From a bacterium (GTDB lineage: Bacteria > Chloroflexota > Anaerolineae > Caldilineales > Caldilineaceae), in NCBI GenBank assembly GCA_016124945.1, contig WGMT01000026.1:1-64000 (forward strand): DNA of 64,000 nt, read 5' to 3'. Position 1 is the first letter of the stretch; the number at the start of each line of letters is the position of its first letter. A program made the position numbers and the translations under genes. Below, one piece after another: positions 29,320-38,299 of the stretch. The notes under the pieces are model-generated. The model ran no database searches. It had not been told where the DNA came from and saw only the letters and a list, made by a program, of their open reading frames with translations.

Positions 29320-30594
29320 ATGGCGACACTCTCGGTAGTAATCCCGGCCCTAAATGAAGAAGATGGTATCGAAGAAGTGGTAAACCGTGTCCTCTCGGCA
29401 CGTGAAGGACTGAAAGCCGAAGGCATCGACAATCTGGAACTGATTGTCGTCGACGACGGCTCCAGCGACCGCACGCCGCAGATCCTGGGCGCGATGGACG
29501 ACGTGCGGCTGATCCGCCACCCCGTCAACCGCGGTTATGGCGCAGCACTCAAGACAGGCTTTGCCGCCGCCACAGGTGAATGGCTCGGCTTTCTCGACGC
29601 CGACGGCACCTACCCGCCTGAATATTTCCCCAAGCTCTGCCGCGCCGCGCAAGACCAGAACGCAGACATCATCATCGGATCACGCATGGCCGGCTCAGAC
29701 AGCCAGATGCCGCTGGTGCGCCGTATCGGCAACACCATCTTTGCCAATCTGGTCAGCCTGATTAGCGCCGACCGTATCACCGATTCGGCCAGCGGCATGC
29801 GTGTCTTTAAGAAGTCGATTCTCGAACGCATTTACCCGTTGCCCGATGGATTGAACCTGACGCCGGTAATGAGCACCCGTGCACTACACGAAGATTTGCG
29901 CATGTTCGAAGTGCCGATTCCCTACAGCGAACGGCAGGGACGCTCGAAACTCAGTGTTGTGCGCGACGGCACCCGTTTCGCCCAATCGATTGTGTGGACG
30001 GCACTGAGCTACAACCCCGGCCGCATCCTGGGCATGTTCGGGCTGGCCTGCCTGGTGCTGGCCGCCGTCATCGGGGTGGGATTGGTGGGACTGCGCATGT
30101 CGGGCGTCACCGAAGTCTCGTCGGTTGGGGCGTTTGTGCTCTACTCGGCGCTTGTCCTTTCGGTGACAGGTATCAGCATTCTGGCGTTGGGAGTGAGCTT
30201 CAACTACTTTGTGGCCCTCTTTTACAAAGAGCCGATTCGGCAGGGTTTGTGGGGTAGCAGAAGCCGCAGCCAGCCCCGCTTTGACCGTCATTTTGGCTGG
30301 GTTGGCCTGCTCTCTTTACTCTTTGGCATCGGCATTGGCGCCGGTAGCCTGGGGCTGGCCGCAACAGGATTGACACTGTCACAACTGTGGATCTACTTCC
30401 TGGGCAGCGCGTCGATGACGTTGGTCGGCATTCAATTGCTGATTGCCTGGGTACAGATGCAGGTTTTGGTTGCACTGAATGAACGTGAATCTCTCATTGC
30501 CAACGATATGAATCGCAATGGCGTAGAAACCCCGGTTGTCCGCCGCAGCAGCGTCGCCCCGGTTCCGGTAAAGGAAGGCTTTGTTCATGGCTGA
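29320..30594 (+). CDS. GT2 glycosyltransferase with C-terminal membrane helices
   Basis: 424 residues. An N-terminal GT-A domain of the dolichyl-phosphate-mannose-synthase type: [53 protein letters not shown] (DxD-like). Four predicted helices follow from about residue 230, typical of polyprenyl-phosphate sugar transferases. It would charge undecaprenyl phosphate with a sugar for later transfer on the outer face. CAGGAG lies before the ATG; the 3' end overlaps the radical SAM gene by 8 bp. Confidence 0.87.
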   Translation: MATLSVVIPALNEEDGIEEVVNRVLSAREGLKAEGIDNLELIVVDDGSSDRTPQILGAMDDVRLIRHPVNRGYGAALKTGFAAATGEWLGFLDADGTYPPEYFPKLCRAAQDQNADIIIGSRMAGSDSQMPLVRRIGNTIFANLVSLISADRITDSASGMRVFKKSILERIYPLPDGLNLTPVMSTRALHEDLRMFEVPIPYSERQGRSKLSVVRDGTRFAQSIVWTALSYNPGRILGMFGLACLVLAAVIGVGLVGLRMSGVTEVSSVGAFVLYSALVLSVTGISILALGVSFNYFVALFYKEPIRQGLWGSRSRSQPRFDRHFGWVGLLSLLFGIGIGAGSLGLAATGLTLSQLWIYFLGSASMTLVGIQLLIAWVQMQVLVALNERESLIANDMNRNGVETPVVRRSSVAPVPVKEGFVHG

Positions 30595-32245
30595 TGTTGA
30601 AGAAGTGACGCTGACTTTGAAGGAAAATCTTGGGACACGTCGGGTGCCGAAACTGCGTGACACCGCTTTCCCCGACGCAGGCGCGGCAGTGCGTCATCTG
30701 ACCCACAGTCGCCCTCCCGGCGCAGTGGACGTGATGCTCGTCAACCCACCGTCGCCCGATGGCGGCATCTGGATTCGCACACAGCACCGTGTGGGTCGCC
30801 GTAGCCGTGAAGAGATGGTATGGCCCCAGTGCTCGCTGGCTCAGTTGGCGGCGATGTTGCAACCCGACTACACAGTGCACATTGTGGACGCCATCGCCGA
30901 GCGCATGACGTGGGACGAATTTGAGAAGATTCTGCGCGAGAAGACGCCCAAGTATTACATCACCCAGTGCACAGCGCCGACGCTGACCAACGACATGTAC
31001 GGCGCTATGCTGGCCCGTGCCCTGGGCGCCAAGACAATGGCCTTTGGCACCCATGTAACGCCCATGCCCATGGAGACGATGCGCGATTTCCCGGCGCTCG
31101 ACTTCGTCCTCCGCGGCGAGCCGGAGTTGACCTTCCGCGAACTGATCGACGTGCTCGAAGGTCGCCAGGCGATGCGTGCTGAGTGGGTGAACACCATGAT
31201 CACCAAGACCGACCCGATGTGGCAGCCCTCTTCGGATCCGTCGACGGCCAACGGCAAGGGGCTTGACATGTCCAATGTCAAGGGGTTGGTGTGGCGCAAG
31301 GAGGGCGAAATCATCATCAACGTCGATCGGCCCTTCATCGCCGATCTAGACGATCTGCCTATGCCCATGCACCACCTGCTCCCGCTGGACAAGTACCGCA
31401 TGCCGTTGATGAAGGGACCATTCAGCTTCATGGTCACCAGTCGCGGTTGCCCGGCAGGCTGCAAATATTGCATCAAACATGTGTCGTACCAGTACTCAGT
31501 GCGCCTGCACTCGCCCGAACGCATTATCGAAGAGATGAAGCTCTTCGCCAGCCTAGGCATTCACAACATCCACATGTACGCCGACCTCTTCACCGTGAAC
31601 CGCGAACAGGTGATGGCCATGTGCGACTTGATCATCAAAGAAGGGCTGAAGGTGCGTTGGACGTGCAACAGCCGTGTCGATTACGTCGACGAAGAGATGC
31701 TCAAGAAGATGGCCGAGGCCGGCTGCTGGCTGATTAGTTGGGGCCTGGAAAGCGGCAATGAGTTGATCCTCAAGCGTGCGGCCAAAGGCGCCGACCCGAA
31801 GAAGGCGCACCGTGCGCTGGGTTGGGCCCGCAAAGCCGGCATCAAGAACTGGGGATACTTCATCATCGGCCTGCCCGGCGAAACCGTTGAGACCATCCGC
31901 GAGACCATCGAGTTCTCGAAGACGCTGCCGCTGGAAATCGCACTCTTTCACATCGCCGCCCCCTACCCGGGCACGCCCTTCTTCTTCGAAGTGGTGAAGA
32001 ACAAGTGGTTCCGCGAAGGGACCCGCTGGGAAGAGGTGGATATGGACAAGGGCACCGTATTGCAATACGACAACCTCTCTGCCGAAGACTTGATGTACTG
32101 GCAAAAACGGGCTTTCCGGGAATGGGCTTTCCGCCCCGGGCCGGTTGTCACCTACCTCAAGATGCTGGCCACCGACATGCACACCTTCAAACGTGCGGTG
32201 CGCGTCGGACTTGAACACTTTGGATGGGCGCTAGGGAAATCGTAA
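30587..32245 (+). CDS. B12-binding domain radical SAM protein
   Basis: 552 residues. The N-terminal part (about 45-190) resembles a cobalamin-binding Rossmann domain ([12 protein letters not shown]). The radical SAM barrel carries the cluster motif CPAGCKYC, i.e. Cys288, Cys292 and Cys295, and a SAM-binding [18 protein letters not shown] pattern. Class B enzymes of this type methylate or rearrange unactivated carbons, often on lipids or sugars. Start at 30,587 (ATG) overlaps the preceding GT2 gene by 8 bp, so translation is coupled; the substrate may be the lipid-linked sugar made by it. Confidence 0.88.
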   Translation: MADVEEVTLTLKENLGTRRVPKLRDTAFPDAGAAVRHLTHSRPPGAVDVMLVNPPSPDGGIWIRTQHRVGRRSREEMVWPQCSLAQLAAMLQPDYTVHIVDAIAERMTWDEFEKILREKTPKYYITQCTAPTLTNDMYGAMLARALGAKTMAFGTHVTPMPMETMRDFPALDFVLRGEPELTFRELIDVLEGRQAMRAEWVNTMITKTDPMWQPSSDPSTANGKGLDMSNVKGLVWRKEGEIIINVDRPFIADLDDLPMPMHHLLPLDKYRMPLMKGPFSFMVTSRGCPAGCKYCIKHVSYQYSVRLHSPERIIEEMKLFASLGIHNIHMYADLFTVNREQVMAMCDLIIKEGLKVRWTCNSRVDYVDEEMLKKMAEAGCWLISWGLESGNELILKRAAKGADPKKAHRALGWARKAGIKNWGYFIIGLPGETVETIRETIEFSKTLPLEIALFHIAAPYPGTPFFFEVVKNKWFREGTRWEEVDMDKGTVLQYDNLSAEDLMYWQKRAFREWAFRPGPVVTYLKMLATDMHTFKRAVRVGLEHFGWALGKS

Positions 32246-32342
32246 CAAATTGGCATCGCCGTCACGGCGAAATCGACTCGATCCAGCGTCGTCATCGTTC
32301 CTTGCGCGGATCTACACAGAAAAGTCAACGTAGACACAGATC

Positions 32343-33896
32343 ATGCTTAAGTTCCTTAAAAAGAGGCACCCGAAGCTCTTGGTTGTTGGGCTGGACGGTT
32401 TTGCGCCGGACTTGGTCCTTTCAAAATGGCGCAATCAGCTTCCCACCTTCAACCGATTGATGACAGAAGGCGCTTTCGGCACATTACAAAGCAGTGTCCC
32501 CTGTGTATCGATACCGGCGTGGAACGTAATGACAGCGGGCAAAGATGCAGGCACCATCGGGCTCTATGGGGAGAAAAATCACGGCGAAGGATCGTACGAC
32601 GATGTGCAGATTGCCTTCGGCAGCGCATCTCGTGAACCCGCAGTGTGGGAGATTCTGGGCGAGGCAGGCAAGCGAGTTGTCACAATGGGTGTGCCCGGCA
32701 CCTATCCGCCCCAGTTGGTGAACGGCGTACAGATTAGTTGCCACTTGACGCCGCAAACGCTGGTCACCGGGGCAAATCAAGACCAGGCAGCAAAGTTCAC
32801 CTATCCCCAAGAGTTGGGGGCCAAGGTGAACCAGTGGACGGGCGGAGCGTATCCAGTCGATATCGTAACGGATACGCCACAACCCATTGAAGAGCAGATC
32901 CAGCAGATTTACCAGATGACCGACCAGCATTTCCAGGTCATGCGCAAGCTGCTCAAACAGCAGATCTGGGATTTCTTCATCTCAGTGGAAATTGGGGCGT
33001 CGCGGTTGCATCAGCGAGTGTGGGGAGAAGAGCAGGATCACCTGCCTAACGAAAAAATCGCGTTTGAACAGGTGATTCTCGACTATTACACACACATTGA
33101 CAGCCATCTCGAACAGTTAATCGCCCAGCTCGATGGGGATACAGCCATCATGATCGTTTCGGATCGAGGCGTTCAGAGGGCCGCCGGCAGCATCTGCGTC
33201 AACGACTGGCTGGTCGATGAAGAGTGGCTGGCTTTGGTCGATGGGCCGATTGATCACGTGCAGGCCTTCCGCGCCGACGATGTCAACTGGCAGAAGACGC
33301 TGGCATGGGCCGAAGGTGGTGAATTCACACGCTTCTTCCTCAACGTGGAAGGGCGCGAGCCGCAAGGGTTGATTCCCTGGTCTAGCTACCTGGACATGCG
33401 CGACGAGTTAATTGCCAAAATCCTAGACGTGCGTGGCCCCAGTGGTGAACGGCTGAACACACAGATCTTCAAGCCGGAAGAGACCTTCCGCCACTTGCAC
33501 GGCACTGTGCCCGATTTGATCGTCTACTGGGACGACCTACGCTGGCAAGCCACCGACGATCTGGGCCACCCGACGATATGGACGAACGTCGGAGAGGCGG
33601 GTGCAGCACCAACGCCCAACGGTCTCTACATTTATTGGCATCCACGGCAGAAATTCAATGGGACAGAATTGTTTGGCTGGGAAGTCTTGGATGTGGCACC
33701 GACGATTCTCGACTACTTCCAGTTGCCGATGCCGATTGAAATGCAGGGCCGCAAGATACCGCTCACATTACATGACGTCTCTGCAGCGCCGACGCCTACC
33801 ATGATGGATCTGCAAGGGCACGTGCAGCCGAAGTCGGCCCCACGCAGACAGCGAAGACGGAAGCCGAAACCGGCAACGTACGCCAAGTTTACTTAA
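32343..33896 (+). CDS. Alkaline phosphatase-superfamily (phosphodiesterase-like) protein with altered metal sites
   Basis: 517 residues with the fold pattern of type I phosphodiesterase/nucleotide pyrophosphatases: LLVVGLDGFAPD, SIPAWNVMTAG (nucleophile position Ser), and a late VSDRGVQRAAGSICVNDWL. Relatives carry SDHG and PDRIHH; here these read SDRG (His to Arg275) and ASRLHQ (Asp to Ser220, His to Gln224), and the late GxHR segment reads AAPTP. Several zinc ligands therefore seem lost. It may be a non-catalytic binding protein. A basic C-terminal tail (PRRQRRRKPKP) is also unusual. Between the radical SAM gene and the sugar genes. Confidence 0.78.
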   Translation: MLKFLKKRHPKLLVVGLDGFAPDLVLSKWRNQLPTFNRLMTEGAFGTLQSSVPCVSIPAWNVMTAGKDAGTIGLYGEKNHGEGSYDDVQIAFGSASREPAVWEILGEAGKRVVTMGVPGTYPPQLVNGVQISCHLTPQTLVTGANQDQAAKFTYPQELGAKVNQWTGGAYPVDIVTDTPQPIEEQIQQIYQMTDQHFQVMRKLLKQQIWDFFISVEIGASRLHQRVWGEEQDHLPNEKIAFEQVILDYYTHIDSHLEQLIAQLDGDTAIMIVSDRGVQRAAGSICVNDWLVDEEWLALVDGPIDHVQAFRADDVNWQKTLAWAEGGEFTRFFLNVEGREPQGLIPWSSYLDMRDELIAKILDVRGPSGERLNTQIFKPEETFRHLHGTVPDLIVYWDDLRWQATDDLGHPTIWTNVGEAGAAPTPNGLYIYWHPRQKFNGTELFGWEVLDVAPTILDYFQLPMPIEMQGRKIPLTLHDVSAAPTPTMMDLQGHVQPKSAPRRQRRRKPKPATYAKFT

Positions 33897-33910
33897 GAAA
33901 GATAAGCACG

Positions 33911-34552
33911 ATGACAGAGCAAATTGTGATAGAGCAAACAGTGATAGAACAGGCCATTCAAATTCAGCCCGAGCACTTTATGCGCGCGGCGACGGTTCAC
34001 CCCAGCGCCGAAGTGGCCGCCGATGTGCAAATCGGCGCAGGGACACGCATCTGGCATCAGGTGCAGATCCGTGAACGTGCCGTCATCGGCTGTAACTGCA
34101 TCGTGGGCAAGAATGTCTACATCGACAGTGGCGTCAGGGTAGGCAACAACGTCAAAATCCAGAACAACGCCCTGCTCTATCACGGCGCCACCATCGAAGA
34201 CGGCGTCTTCATCGGGCCGCAAGTCTGCCTCACCAACGACCGTGTGCCACGGGCCATCACACCGGACGGCATGCTGAAAGCCGACAGCGACTGGGTGGTG
34301 GGCGAGACGCACATCGGCTACGGCGCATCGTTGGGCGCAGGCAGCATCATTCTGCCCGGCATCTCGATTGGCCGCTTCGCCATGGTGGCCGCCGGCGCAG
34401 TCGTCACCCACGACGTGCCGGATCATGCGCTGGTTGCCGGTGTCCCGGCGCGGCGGATCGGCTACGTCTGTGCGTGTGGGCACAAGCTTCAAGCCGGTGA
34501 ATCCGGCCAGCAGTGCACTTCGTGTGATCAGATCTACCAGATCGAGGAATAA
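33911..34552 (+). CDS. WbpD/WlbB-like sugar N-acetyltransferase with C-terminal zinc ribbon
   Basis: 213 residues. Left-handed beta-helix hexads run from about 28 to 175 (VHPSAEVAADVQIGAGTRIW, VIGCNCIVGKNVYID, IQNNALLYHGATIEDGVFIG). This pattern matches enzymes that acetylate the 3-amino group of UDP-GlcNAc3N-uronic acid using acetyl-CoA. The last 30 residues hold CACGH-x11-CTSC, a putative zinc ribbon not present in the basic enzyme. The N-terminus has a short VIEQ repeat. It lies 2 bp before the aminotransferase gene that would make its substrate. Confidence 0.85.
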   Translation: MTEQIVIEQTVIEQAIQIQPEHFMRAATVHPSAEVAADVQIGAGTRIWHQVQIRERAVIGCNCIVGKNVYIDSGVRVGNNVKIQNNALLYHGATIEDGVFIGPQVCLTNDRVPRAITPDGMLKADSDWVVGETHIGYGASLGAGSIILPGISIGRFAMVAAGAVVTHDVPDHALVAGVPARRIGYVCACGHKLQAGESGQQCTSCDQIYQIEE

Positions 34553-34554
34553 TT

Positions 34555-35646
34555 ATGATTCCCATTTCATCGCCCTACATCGGAGAAGAAGAAAAGGCCG
34601 CCGTGATGGAAGTGCTCTCTTCCGGCCAGCTCGCCCAAGGACCCAAAGTTGCGGCGTTCGAAGAAGCCTTTGCGGCCTGGAGCGGCGCCCGTTACGCCGT
34701 CGCCACCACATCGGGCACCACAGCGCTCCATGTGGCGCTGCTCGCCCACGGCATCGGCCCAGGGGACGAGGTGATCACCTCGTCGTTCAGCTTCATTGCC
34801 TCGGCCAATTGTGTCCTCTACGTGGGGGCCACACCCGTCTTCGCCGACATTGAACCGGCCTACTTCACCCTCGATCCTGAGGACGTGGCGCGCAAGATTA
34901 CGCCACGCACCAAGGCCATTATCCCGGTGCATCTTTTCGGCCAGCCCTGCAACATGGACGAGCTCACCGAACTGGCTAGCGAGCACAACCTCGCCATCAT
35001 CGAAGACGCCTGCCAGGCCCATGGGGCACGCTGGAACGGACAGATGGTGGGCAGTTTCGGCACCACCTGCTACTCCTTCTACCCCACCAAAAACATGATG
35101 TCGGGGGAAGGCGGCATGATCACCACCGATGATGCGGCGGTGGCAGAACAGGCGCGGCTGATCCGCCAGCACGGCATGGCCAAGCGCTACGTCCACGAGA
35201 TGTTGGGCTTCAACCTGCGCCTTTCGGATCTCCACGCCGCCATCGGCCTCGTGCAGTTGAAGCGGGTTGACGGCTGGAACGCGCAGCGACAGGCCAACGC
35301 CGCCTACTTAAGCGAGCATCTGGCCGATGTGCCAGGTGTGGTGATTCCGGCGGTGCGCGACGGCGCGGAACATGTTTTCCACCAGTACACCGTCCGTGTA
35401 CAGGATCGCGACGACGCCGTTAAGGCCATGAGCGAACAGGGCATCGGCGTGGGCATCTACTACCCCACGGCGATCCACCAACAGCCGCTCTACAAGAATC
35501 TGGGCTACGACCTCTCGTTGCCCGAAACCGAACGGGCTAGCCGCGAGGTGATGTCCTTGCCTGTCCACCCCTTTGTGGGCGAGGCCGAACTGTCTCAGGT
35601 GACGGCGGCGGTGAAGAATCTACAGCCGGCCGCAGTCCTCGTTTAA
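34555..35646 (+). CDS. DegT/DnrJ/EryC1/StrS aminotransferase (WbpE-like)
   Basis: 363 residues, full length. A PLP enzyme of the sugar aminotransferase family: TTSGTTALHVALLAHG for phosphate binding, IIEDACQAHGA, and Lys179 in SFYPTKNMMSGEGG as the Schiff-base lysine. It would transfer the amino group of glutamate to a 3-keto UDP-sugar formed by the WbpB-like dehydrogenase two positions on. Flanked by the acetyltransferase gene and by a heptamer element that begins right after its stop codon. Confidence 0.92.
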   Translation: MIPISSPYIGEEEKAAVMEVLSSGQLAQGPKVAAFEEAFAAWSGARYAVATTSGTTALHVALLAHGIGPGDEVITSSFSFIASANCVLYVGATPVFADIEPAYFTLDPEDVARKITPRTKAIIPVHLFGQPCNMDELTELASEHNLAIIEDACQAHGARWNGQMVGSFGTTCYSFYPTKNMMSGEGGMITTDDAAVAEQARLIRQHGMAKRYVHEMLGFNLRLSDLHAAIGLVQLKRVDGWNAQRQANAAYLSEHLADVPGVVIPAVRDGAEHVFHQYTVRVQDRDDAVKAMSEQGIGVGIYYPTAIHQQPLYKNLGYDLSLPETERASREVMSLPVHPFVGEAELSQVTAAVKNLQPAAVLV

Positions 35647-35826
35647 GGTGATTGGTGATTGGTGATTAGTGATTGGTCAATGTCACTAAACGCGGAGTGA
35701 GCATCCTCAGATGCGGGTGCACACGGATAGAGCCGCATCTAAGGATGCTCACTCCGCAGTGTGACTGGTGAATGGACGCAAGAGTATCCTCGCCCCCCGA
35801 TCACCAATCACTAATCACTAATCACC
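35647..35826. repeat. Heptamer inverted element carrying an inserted family B repeat
   Basis: Left GTGATTN array 35,647-35,677 and right NAATCAC array about 35,799-35,826. Between them sits family B copy 3. To its right remains GAATGGACGC, a word also found at the same kind of position in the spacer of the element at 59,176-59,317, so the original spacer can still be partly recognised. Confidence 0.8.
35679..35765. repeat. Family B hairpin repeat, copy 3
   Basis: Starts CAATGTCAC and ends GTGTGAC. The arms 35,692-35,716 and 35,733-35,757 pair over 24 of 25 positions. The outer stem matches copies 1 and 2 (GCGGAGTGAGCA), while the inner stem has a different sequence on both sides and still pairs. 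Confidence 0.78.
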
Positions 35827-35851
35827 GCAACAGAAAGTGAGTAGGGGAGAG

Positions 35852-36883
35852 ATGAAACAGGTAAAAGTTGGCGTAATTGGGGTCGGGCGCATGGGTAGAC
35901 GGCACTGCCGGGTCTATTCCACGCTGCGCAACGCCCAATTGGTGGGTGTTAGCGACGCCAATGTCAACGGCGGTCGGCAGGTGGCTGCGGAATACGAAGT
36001 GCCCTTCTTCCGCAATGTCGAAGATTTGTTAGACAACGTGGACGCGGTGAGCCTGGCTGCGCCGACACCGCTTCATTTTGAACTGGCCATGCGCTGTATT
36101 GAACACGGCGTGCATGTGATTATCGAAAAACCGATTGCCGCCACCCTGGCCGAAGCGACGGCGTTGACAGAAGCCGCCGAGCGCAGTGGATTGGTGGTGC
36201 AGATCGGCCACATCGAGCGCTTCAACCCCGTCTTCGTGGAATTGCAACATGTCCTCGAAGAGATCAAGCCGGTGGCGGTGAATATGCGCCGTCTCAGCCC
36301 ATACGAGGGCAGCAACACCGATGTGGACGTGGTGCTGGATCTCATGATCCATGACATCGACCTGGCACTGGCGCTGGGTGGGCGTGTCCCCACGGCGGTC
36401 AACGCCTACGGGCTGACGGCCTTCAGCGGGATGATCGACCACGCTGTAGTCCAACTTGAGTTCGGCGGCGGTCCGTTGATCTCGATGACGGCCTCACGCA
36501 TCACCGAACAGAAGGTGCGTGCGTTGGAGATTACGGCGCTGGAAGCCTATCTTGAAGGCGACCTTATGGACAAGAGCATCGCCGTCCACCGCCGCACCAC
36601 GGCGGAATATCAGGCCCACAATCATCGTGGCGTCAAGTATCGCCAGGAGAGTGTGGTGGAGCGCATCTACGTGCCGATGGTCGAGCCGCTGGCTCAGGAA
36701 CTAACACACTTCACCGACTGCATCATCAAGGGCGAACGCTGTTTGGTGCCCGCCCGCGACGGACTCAAGGCGCTGCAACTGGCTGAAGAGATCCGCACGT
36801 TGATCGAATCGCACATGGTTGACGCAACGCCGAAGGCCGCAGCGATGACGCCGGCCCCACTCGAAGCCGTCTTCGCCGACTAG
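35852..36883 (+). CDS. Gfo/Idh/MocA oxidoreductase (WbpB/WlbA-like UDP-sugar 3-dehydrogenase)
   Basis: 343 residues: N-terminal Rossmann fold (VGVIGVGRMGRRHCRVYS), the family motif EKPIAATLAEA, and a C-terminal alpha/beta domain with LMIHDIDLALAL. In this setting it would oxidise C3 of UDP-GlcNAc-uronic acid with NAD+, feeding the aminotransferase. ATG at 35,852 has AGGGGAGAG just upstream; a GTG 15 bp earlier is weaker. The preceding gap is a heptamer element. Confidence 0.88.
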   Translation: MKQVKVGVIGVGRMGRRHCRVYSTLRNAQLVGVSDANVNGGRQVAAEYEVPFFRNVEDLLDNVDAVSLAAPTPLHFELAMRCIEHGVHVIIEKPIAATLAEATALTEAAERSGLVVQIGHIERFNPVFVELQHVLEEIKPVAVNMRRLSPYEGSNTDVDVVLDLMIHDIDLALALGGRVPTAVNAYGLTAFSGMIDHAVVQLEFGGGPLISMTASRITEQKVRALEITALEAYLEGDLMDKSIAVHRRTTAEYQAHNHRGVKYRQESVVERIYVPMVEPLAQELTHFTDCIIKGERCLVPARDGLKALQLAEEIRTLIESHMVDATPKAAAMTPAPLEAVFAD

Positions 36884-36894
36884 GAGTTTTTACG

Positions 36895-37662
36895 ATGGAT
36901 CTTTCGATTGTCATTCCCTGCTACAACGAAGTCGACAACGTGGGCAAAATCGAAGCCGAGCTCTTCCCGGTGTTGGCCGAACTGGCCCGCACCCGCTCGG
37001 TAGAGGTCATCTTCGTAGACGACGGCAGCAAAGACGGCAGCTACGATGCCTTCACCCAGGCATTCGGCACCGAGCGCAACGGCGTGCTCATCCGCTTTGA
37101 GCAGCACAAGGTGAACCGTGGGCTGGGCGCAGCCATCCGCACCGGCCTGACGGCGGCACGCGGCGAGGTGATCGTCACCGCGGACAGCGACGGCACCTAC
37201 CGCTTCGACACCATCCCGGCGCTGCTGGCCTGCCTCACCGACGGCGTGGACATTGTCACCGCCTCGCCCTACCACCCCGACGGCGAAGTGGTGGGTGTGC
37301 CCGCCTACCGGCTGGTGCTGAGCCAGGGGTCGTCGCTAATCTACCGCATTTTGTTGGATTGGAACATCCACTGCTACACGGCGCTCTTCCGAGCTTACCG
37401 CCGGCAGGTGGTGGATGAAATTAGTTTCGAGTCGAACGGCTTCTTAGCCGGCACCGAGTTGATGGTCAAAGCCATGTTACAGGGCTTCAAGGTGTCCGAG
37501 TATCCGACCAAGTTGTATTCGCGGGTCTTTGGCACATCCAAAGCCAAACTCGCCAGAACCATCAAAGCCCACTTGCAGTTTCAAGGCTGGGTGCTGGCAC
37601 ATCGTCTTCACATTCGCAAGTTAGAAATTGGCAAACCAGTAGGAGGCCAACGGTGGGCGTAA
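36895..37662 (+). CDS. GT2 glycosyltransferase, short form
   Basis: 255 residues with a single GT-A domain and no membrane helix: LSIVIPCYNEVDNVGKIE, FVDDGSKDGSYD, KVNRGLGAAIRTG, and TADSDGTYRFD as the DxD-type metal site. It resembles dolichyl-phosphate mannose or glucose synthase catalytic domains. It lies 11 bp after the dehydrogenase gene and just before a small SMR/EamA-like membrane protein, a pairing common for polyprenyl-phosphate-sugar synthesis plus flipping. Confidence 0.87.
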   Translation: MDLSIVIPCYNEVDNVGKIEAELFPVLAELARTRSVEVIFVDDGSKDGSYDAFTQAFGTERNGVLIRFEQHKVNRGLGAAIRTGLTAARGEVIVTADSDGTYRFDTIPALLACLTDGVDIVTASPYHPDGEVVGVPAYRLVLSQGSSLIYRILLDWNIHCYTALFRAYRRQVVDEISFESNGFLAGTELMVKAMLQGFKVSEYPTKLYSRVFGTSKAKLARTIKAHLQFQGWVLAHRLHIRKLEIGKPVGGQRWA

Positions 37663-37700
37663 TCGGTAATCGACTCAATTTAAACGGGAGATTTGTACAA

Positions 37701-38069
37701 ATGTCACTGGCGATTTCATACATTTTGGTGGCTGTTGTCTTTGGCGCCGTCGGCCAAATTCTGCTGAAAAAGGGCATGAACAACATGGGGGCGCTGACCC
37801 TCAGCCTGGAAGGGCTGCCCATGATGCTGTGGCGCATCGGCACCAACCCCTGGGTGGTGATCGGCCTCACGATTTATGTAGCCAGCACCGTCTTCTGGCT
37901 GACGGCCCTCTCGCGCGTAGACCTGAGCTACGCCTACCCCTTCGCCAGCCTCAGCTACGTGGTGATGCTGGTAGCAGCGTGGCGTCTCTTCGACGAAGAC
38001 ATCAACCCCATGCGCCTCGTCGGCACGCTGGTGGTGTGTATGGGTGTTTTGCTGATATCGCGGAGTTAG
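37701..38069 (+). CDS. Small four-helix transporter of the EamA/SMR type
   Basis: 122 residues with four predicted helices; QILLKKGMNN after helix 1 and ALSRVDLSYAYPFASLSYV in helix 3 are typical of SMR/ArnE-like proteins. In glycan clusters such proteins flip undecaprenyl-phosphate-linked sugars, which suits the GT2 gene just upstream; direct evidence is lacking. ATG at 37,701 has GGGAG ten bases upstream; a GTG at 37,653 would overlap the GT2 gene. Confidence 0.78.
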   Translation: MSLAISYILVAVVFGAVGQILLKKGMNNMGALTLSLEGLPMMLWRIGTNPWVVIGLTIYVASTVFWLTALSRVDLSYAYPFASLSYVVMLVAAWRLFDEDINPMRLVGTLVVCMGVLLISRS

Positions 38070-38276
38070 GGATTGGTGACTGGGTGACAAGTTGGCGAAC
38101 TCGTCAAGCATGCCCGTCTGGTAGCGTGACCTACGACTTAGGCGACCGTCTCGTCTGTCGTAGCTGCGGTTACCAACCGCAGGACTTCGGCTTCGAGACC
38201 TTTTCCCTGTCACAGTCACCGCGGGTTTGTCAACAGCATCACCCAGTCACCTTGTCACCCAGTCACCTTGTCACCT
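38070..38276. repeat. Inverted GGTGACTGGGTGACAAG element before the epimerase gene
   Basis: A perfect 17-bp inverted pair lies at 38,075-38,091 and 38,251-38,267, made of GTGACNN / NNGTCAC words that match the heptamer theme. It starts at the stop codon of the preceding gene and ends about 24 bp before the next start. The 159-nt interior reads, in the epimerase frame, as a short peptide with a CPxG...CRSCGY zinc-ribbon-like pattern, perhaps a gene remnant. Confidence 0.72.
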
Positions 38277-38299
38277 CTGTAAGCCAGAAAGGTTTCTCG

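Noticed and set aside
38092..38250. Small zinc-ribbon gene before the epimerase gene
   Set aside because: No start codon with a ribosome-binding site, and it lies inside an inverted repeat; listed only as a possible remnant.
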